Shown: positions 5,549 to 7,902 of the stretch, one piece after another | Layout of the letters: every line of letters begins with the position of its first letter | Numbering within the stretch: the stretch's first letter is position 1 | Made by a program: the position numbers and the translations under genes | NCBI GenBank assembly: GCA_004294465.1 | Contig: REAV01000043.1 | Span: 1-7,902, forward strand | Reading direction: 5' to 3' | Length of the DNA stretch: 7,902 nt | Source: Sphingobacteriia bacterium | Lineage (GTDB): Bacteria; Bacteroidota; Bacteroidia; Chitinophagales; Chitinophagaceae | Notes under the pieces: generated by a model | Database searches by the model: none | Told to the model about the DNA's origin: nothing | Seen by the model: only the letters and a program-made list of their open reading frames with translations

Positions 5549-6796
5549 ATGCAGATTTTTAAGTTTGGAGGAGCCAGCGTTAATAGTATTGACAGGATCA
5601 AACAGGTAAGTGAGATCGTCAAAACCAATAATCATGAACCATTGGTGATCATCATTTCTGCGATGGGTAAAACTACCAATGGTTTAGAAAAAGTAGTGAA
5701 TGCTTTTTTTGATGAACAAAAAGAAAATGCATTGCAATTATTTGAAATTGTAAAACAACAGCATCTCAGTACTGCCAAATATTTATTGGTTACACATTAC
5801 AATCAATGCTATGTACAATTGAATGATTTTTTCACAGAAGTAGAATGGTTATTACACGACAAACCAGTGAGATCATACGATTATTATTACGATCAAATTG
5901 TTTGTTCGGGAGAATTAATGAGCACTTGCATTATCAGCCATTATTTTACAGAAGTTGGAATTAATAACACCTGGTTAGATGTAAGAGATCTGATCAGAAC
6001 GGATAATAATTTTAGAGATGCTGCTATTGACTGGGAATTTAGTTCAGCAAAAATCAATGCAGCTATTCAAGATCCGATTACCATTACACAAGGATTTATT
6101 GGCGCTACTTATGATAATGAAAGCACCACATTAGGAAGAGAAGGAAGTGATTATTCTGCTGCCGTTTTTGCAAATATATTAGCCGCCAAAAATGTGACCA
6201 TCTGGAAGGATGTGGAAGGCGTTATGAGTGCCGACCCTAAAGCATTTCCCGAAGCAAGTTTAATGAGTGAATTGAGCTATAATGAAGTAATAGAAATGGC
6301 ATTTTATGGAGCACAAGTGATACATCCAAAAACCATCAAACCACTTCAAAATAAACGTATCCCATTATTGGTGAAATGTTTTTTAGACCCAAGTTTACCC
6401 GGCACTATAATACATAGTAAAAGCAAAAAAGACTTACCCCCTATTACTGTAGTGAAGGCGCAACAAGTATTAATGCATTTATCAACCCAGGATTTTTCTT
6501 TTATTGGAGAAGAACCAATGAGTGCGCTTTACCAGCTTTTTGGCAAACTAAAAATCAAACCCAATCTCATTCAAACAGGTGCAGTCAGTTTACAAGTTTG
6601 CCTGGATGATCATGCAACAAAAATTGATTTACTGGCCCAGGAGGCAAGTGTATTTTTTGATGTGCAAGTAGAAAAAAATTGTCAATTATTAACCATCCGA
6701 CATTACACACCAGTCATTGTTGAACGATTCATCGAAAACAAAAATATTATACTGAGGCAACAAACCAGCGAAACCATTCAATTATTGTATAGTTAA
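5549..6796 (+). CDS. Aspartate kinase (monofunctional, ACT-regulated)
   Basis: Phosphorylates L-aspartate with ATP, the first step toward lysine, diaminopimelate, threonine and methionine. The 415-residue protein has the amino-acid kinase domain at about 1-295: KFGGASV (5-11), IIISAMGKTTNGL (34-46), SGELMS (120-125), GFIGAT (182-187), TTLGREGSDYSA (193-204) and WKDVEGVMSADP (219-230). EVIEMAFYGAQVIHPKT (246-262) closes the domain. The C-terminal part (about 298-415) has two ACT-like repeats, including FSFIGEEPMSALYQLFGKL and a NLIQTGAVSLQV strand, where end products such as lysine would bind and inhibit. No homoserine dehydrogenase domain is attached, so it is the monofunctional (LysC-like) form; which isozyme cannot be told. 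The ATG at 5549 gives the family start MQIFKFGG. The gene is divergent from fbp, sharing the control region, and its stop is one base from the convergent transpeptidase stop. Confidence 0.95.
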   Translation: MQIFKFGGASVNSIDRIKQVSEIVKTNNHEPLVIIISAMGKTTNGLEKVVNAFFDEQKENALQLFEIVKQQHLSTAKYLLVTHYNQCYVQLNDFFTEVEWLLHDKPVRSYDYYYDQIVCSGELMSTCIISHYFTEVGINNTWLDVRDLIRTDNNFRDAAIDWEFSSAKINAAIQDPITITQGFIGATYDNESTTLGREGSDYSAAVFANILAAKNVTIWKDVEGVMSADPKAFPEASLMSELSYNEVIEMAFYGAQVIHPKTIKPLQNKRIPLLVKCFLDPSLPGTIIHSKSKKDLPPITVVKAQQVLMHLSTQDFSFIGEEPMSALYQLFGKLKIKPNLIQTGAVSLQVCLDDHATKIDLLAQEASVFFDVQVEKNCQLLTIRHYTPVIVERFIENKNIILRQQTSETIQLLYS

Positions 6797-6797
6797 A

Positions 6798-7565
6798 TTA
6801 CTGGTTGTTTAAAGGGAACATAGAATAGTCGCCCTTATTATTGACTGTAATGAACGGGAGCTTTTTATTTGCATCGAAATAATCAAACACTGTTTGTAAC
6901 TGCAGGGTCAATTCTTTATACTGTTCGTCTTCGTCAGTAATTTTTTGCAGCACCGATTTACTTTTAGCATTATTAAATCTGATAGGGAAAATATGTACAG
7001 GAATAAATGATTGTCCGGCTTCATTGGCCAATGCGGCCAATATATACAGTTCTTCCATTTGTTGATTTTGAATGGGTATACATCCAACAGTAGTGCAGGT
7101 TCCATGAATATAAATTTCATTCCCCGGATTTTGAAAACCACTTTTTATTTTGTCTGAAGCGTTGGGATAATTGATACCCAGTGATAAATGAAATTGACTT
7201 TTGGGATTGAATTCGTTGATATAATAAATTCCTTCTGGCACCTGGTAATCTCCCTCTACTCTTTTAGGACCTAAAGAGCCAGAGAGCGCGCATACTTTAT
7301 AGGTTTTGAATAGAACAAATGGTTCGTTGCTATTATTCCTTGCCCAAACTTCTAATTGACTGTCGTATTTAAAACTACGCAGATACAATTGCTGTATGGG
7401 CCATTGAATGCCCAGTGCATGGCATTGCTGTTTTAATTGATTTTTTTTTGATTTGTACGCAGTTGCCACACGCGGATAACTTAACTGCTTCTTGATGAAA
7501 GAAGATTGCGCCATACTTGTTGTTGCAAAACAAATAAGGAAACAGATCAGTTTCAATGGAAACAT
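6798..7565 (-). CDS. YafK-like L,D-transpeptidase family protein, exported
   Basis: A 255-residue exported protein with a YkuD-fold catalytic domain. The signal peptide is residues 1-19 (hydrophobic LICFLICFATT, probable cleavage after MAQ). The domain holds GSLGPKRVEGDYQVPEGIYYI (96-116), a typical entry of the YafK branch, and the active-site block IHGTCTTVGCIPI (153-165), with His154 and catalytic Cys162. This is the YafK form HGxCxxxGC, lacking the SHGC arrangement of classical L,D-transpeptidases. YkuD enzymes form or cut peptidoglycan bonds at L,D-amino acid centres; Escherichia coli YafK (DpaA) releases protein from peptidoglycan, so hydrolase activity is as likely as cross-linking here (inference). 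The C-terminal extension, about residues 195-255, is polar with no motif I recognise. The ATG at 7565 is 39 bases after the upstream ABC-F stop on the same strand, so read-through from it is possible. A weak TAACTTTC (7593-7586) could serve as its own -7 box. Confidence 0.88.
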   Translation of the reverse strand: MFPLKLICFLICFATTSMAQSSFIKKQLSYPRVATAYKSKKNQLKQQCHALGIQWPIQQLYLRSFKYDSQLEVWARNNSNEPFVLFKTYKVCALSGSLGPKRVEGDYQVPEGIYYINEFNPKSQFHLSLGINYPNASDKIKSGFQNPGNEIYIHGTCTTVGCIPIQNQQMEELYILAALANEAGQSFIPVHIFPIRFNNAKSKSVLQKITDEDEQYKELTLQLQTVFDYFDANKKLPFITVNNKGDYSMFPLNNQ

Positions 7566-7604
7566 AGTGCCAACAGATTGAGACAGAAAGTTACTACAAA
7601 AACC

Positions 7605-7902
<298 letters not shown>

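Overview
The window looks like an ordinary chromosomal stretch of a Bacteroidota genome, most likely family Chitinophagaceae. The evidence is AT-rich DNA, TAnnTTTG-type promoter boxes, absence of clear Shine-Dalgarno sequences, a TonB tail followed by folC, and protein sequences of Bacteroidota character. The family-level placement comes from protein flavour and is an inference.

Layout. (1) Plus strand, 1-1499: the tail of a TonB-type energy transducer, then a complete folC. (2) Minus strand, 3042 down to 1485: a tightly packed group made of a YfiT/DinB-type thiol transferase, a Nudix hydrolase gene broken by an internal deletion with frameshift, and an intact Nudix hydrolase whose end overlaps the end of folC. 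(3) 3044-3170: an intergenic array of 17 seven-base units arranged as a giant imperfect hairpin that fills the gap between two minus-strand genes. (4) Minus strand, 5433 down to 3166: a compact operon of fbp (fructose-1,6-bisphosphatase), a small exported protein of unknown function and an ABC-2-type ATPase without a visible permease. (5) 5434-5548: a divergent promoter region between fbp and an aspartate kinase gene, holding a 26-bp palindrome. (6) Plus strand, 5549-6796: aspartate kinase, ending one base from the end of a convergent YafK-like L,D-transpeptidase gene (7565-6798). (7) The window closes inside an ABC-F ATPase gene (minus strand), whose last nucleotide-binding site has Gln in place of the catalytic Glu.

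Functionally this is core metabolism: folate polyglutamylation, gluconeogenesis, entry to the aspartate-family amino acids, nucleotide-sugar housekeeping and envelope work. I see no CRISPR array, transposase, tRNA, rRNA, phage gene or defence system. The items that deserve attention are the heptamer hairpin, the freshly broken Nudix gene, the shared fbp/aspartate kinase control region and the altered Walker B of the ABC-F protein. I do not think the window holds an undescribed multi-gene system.
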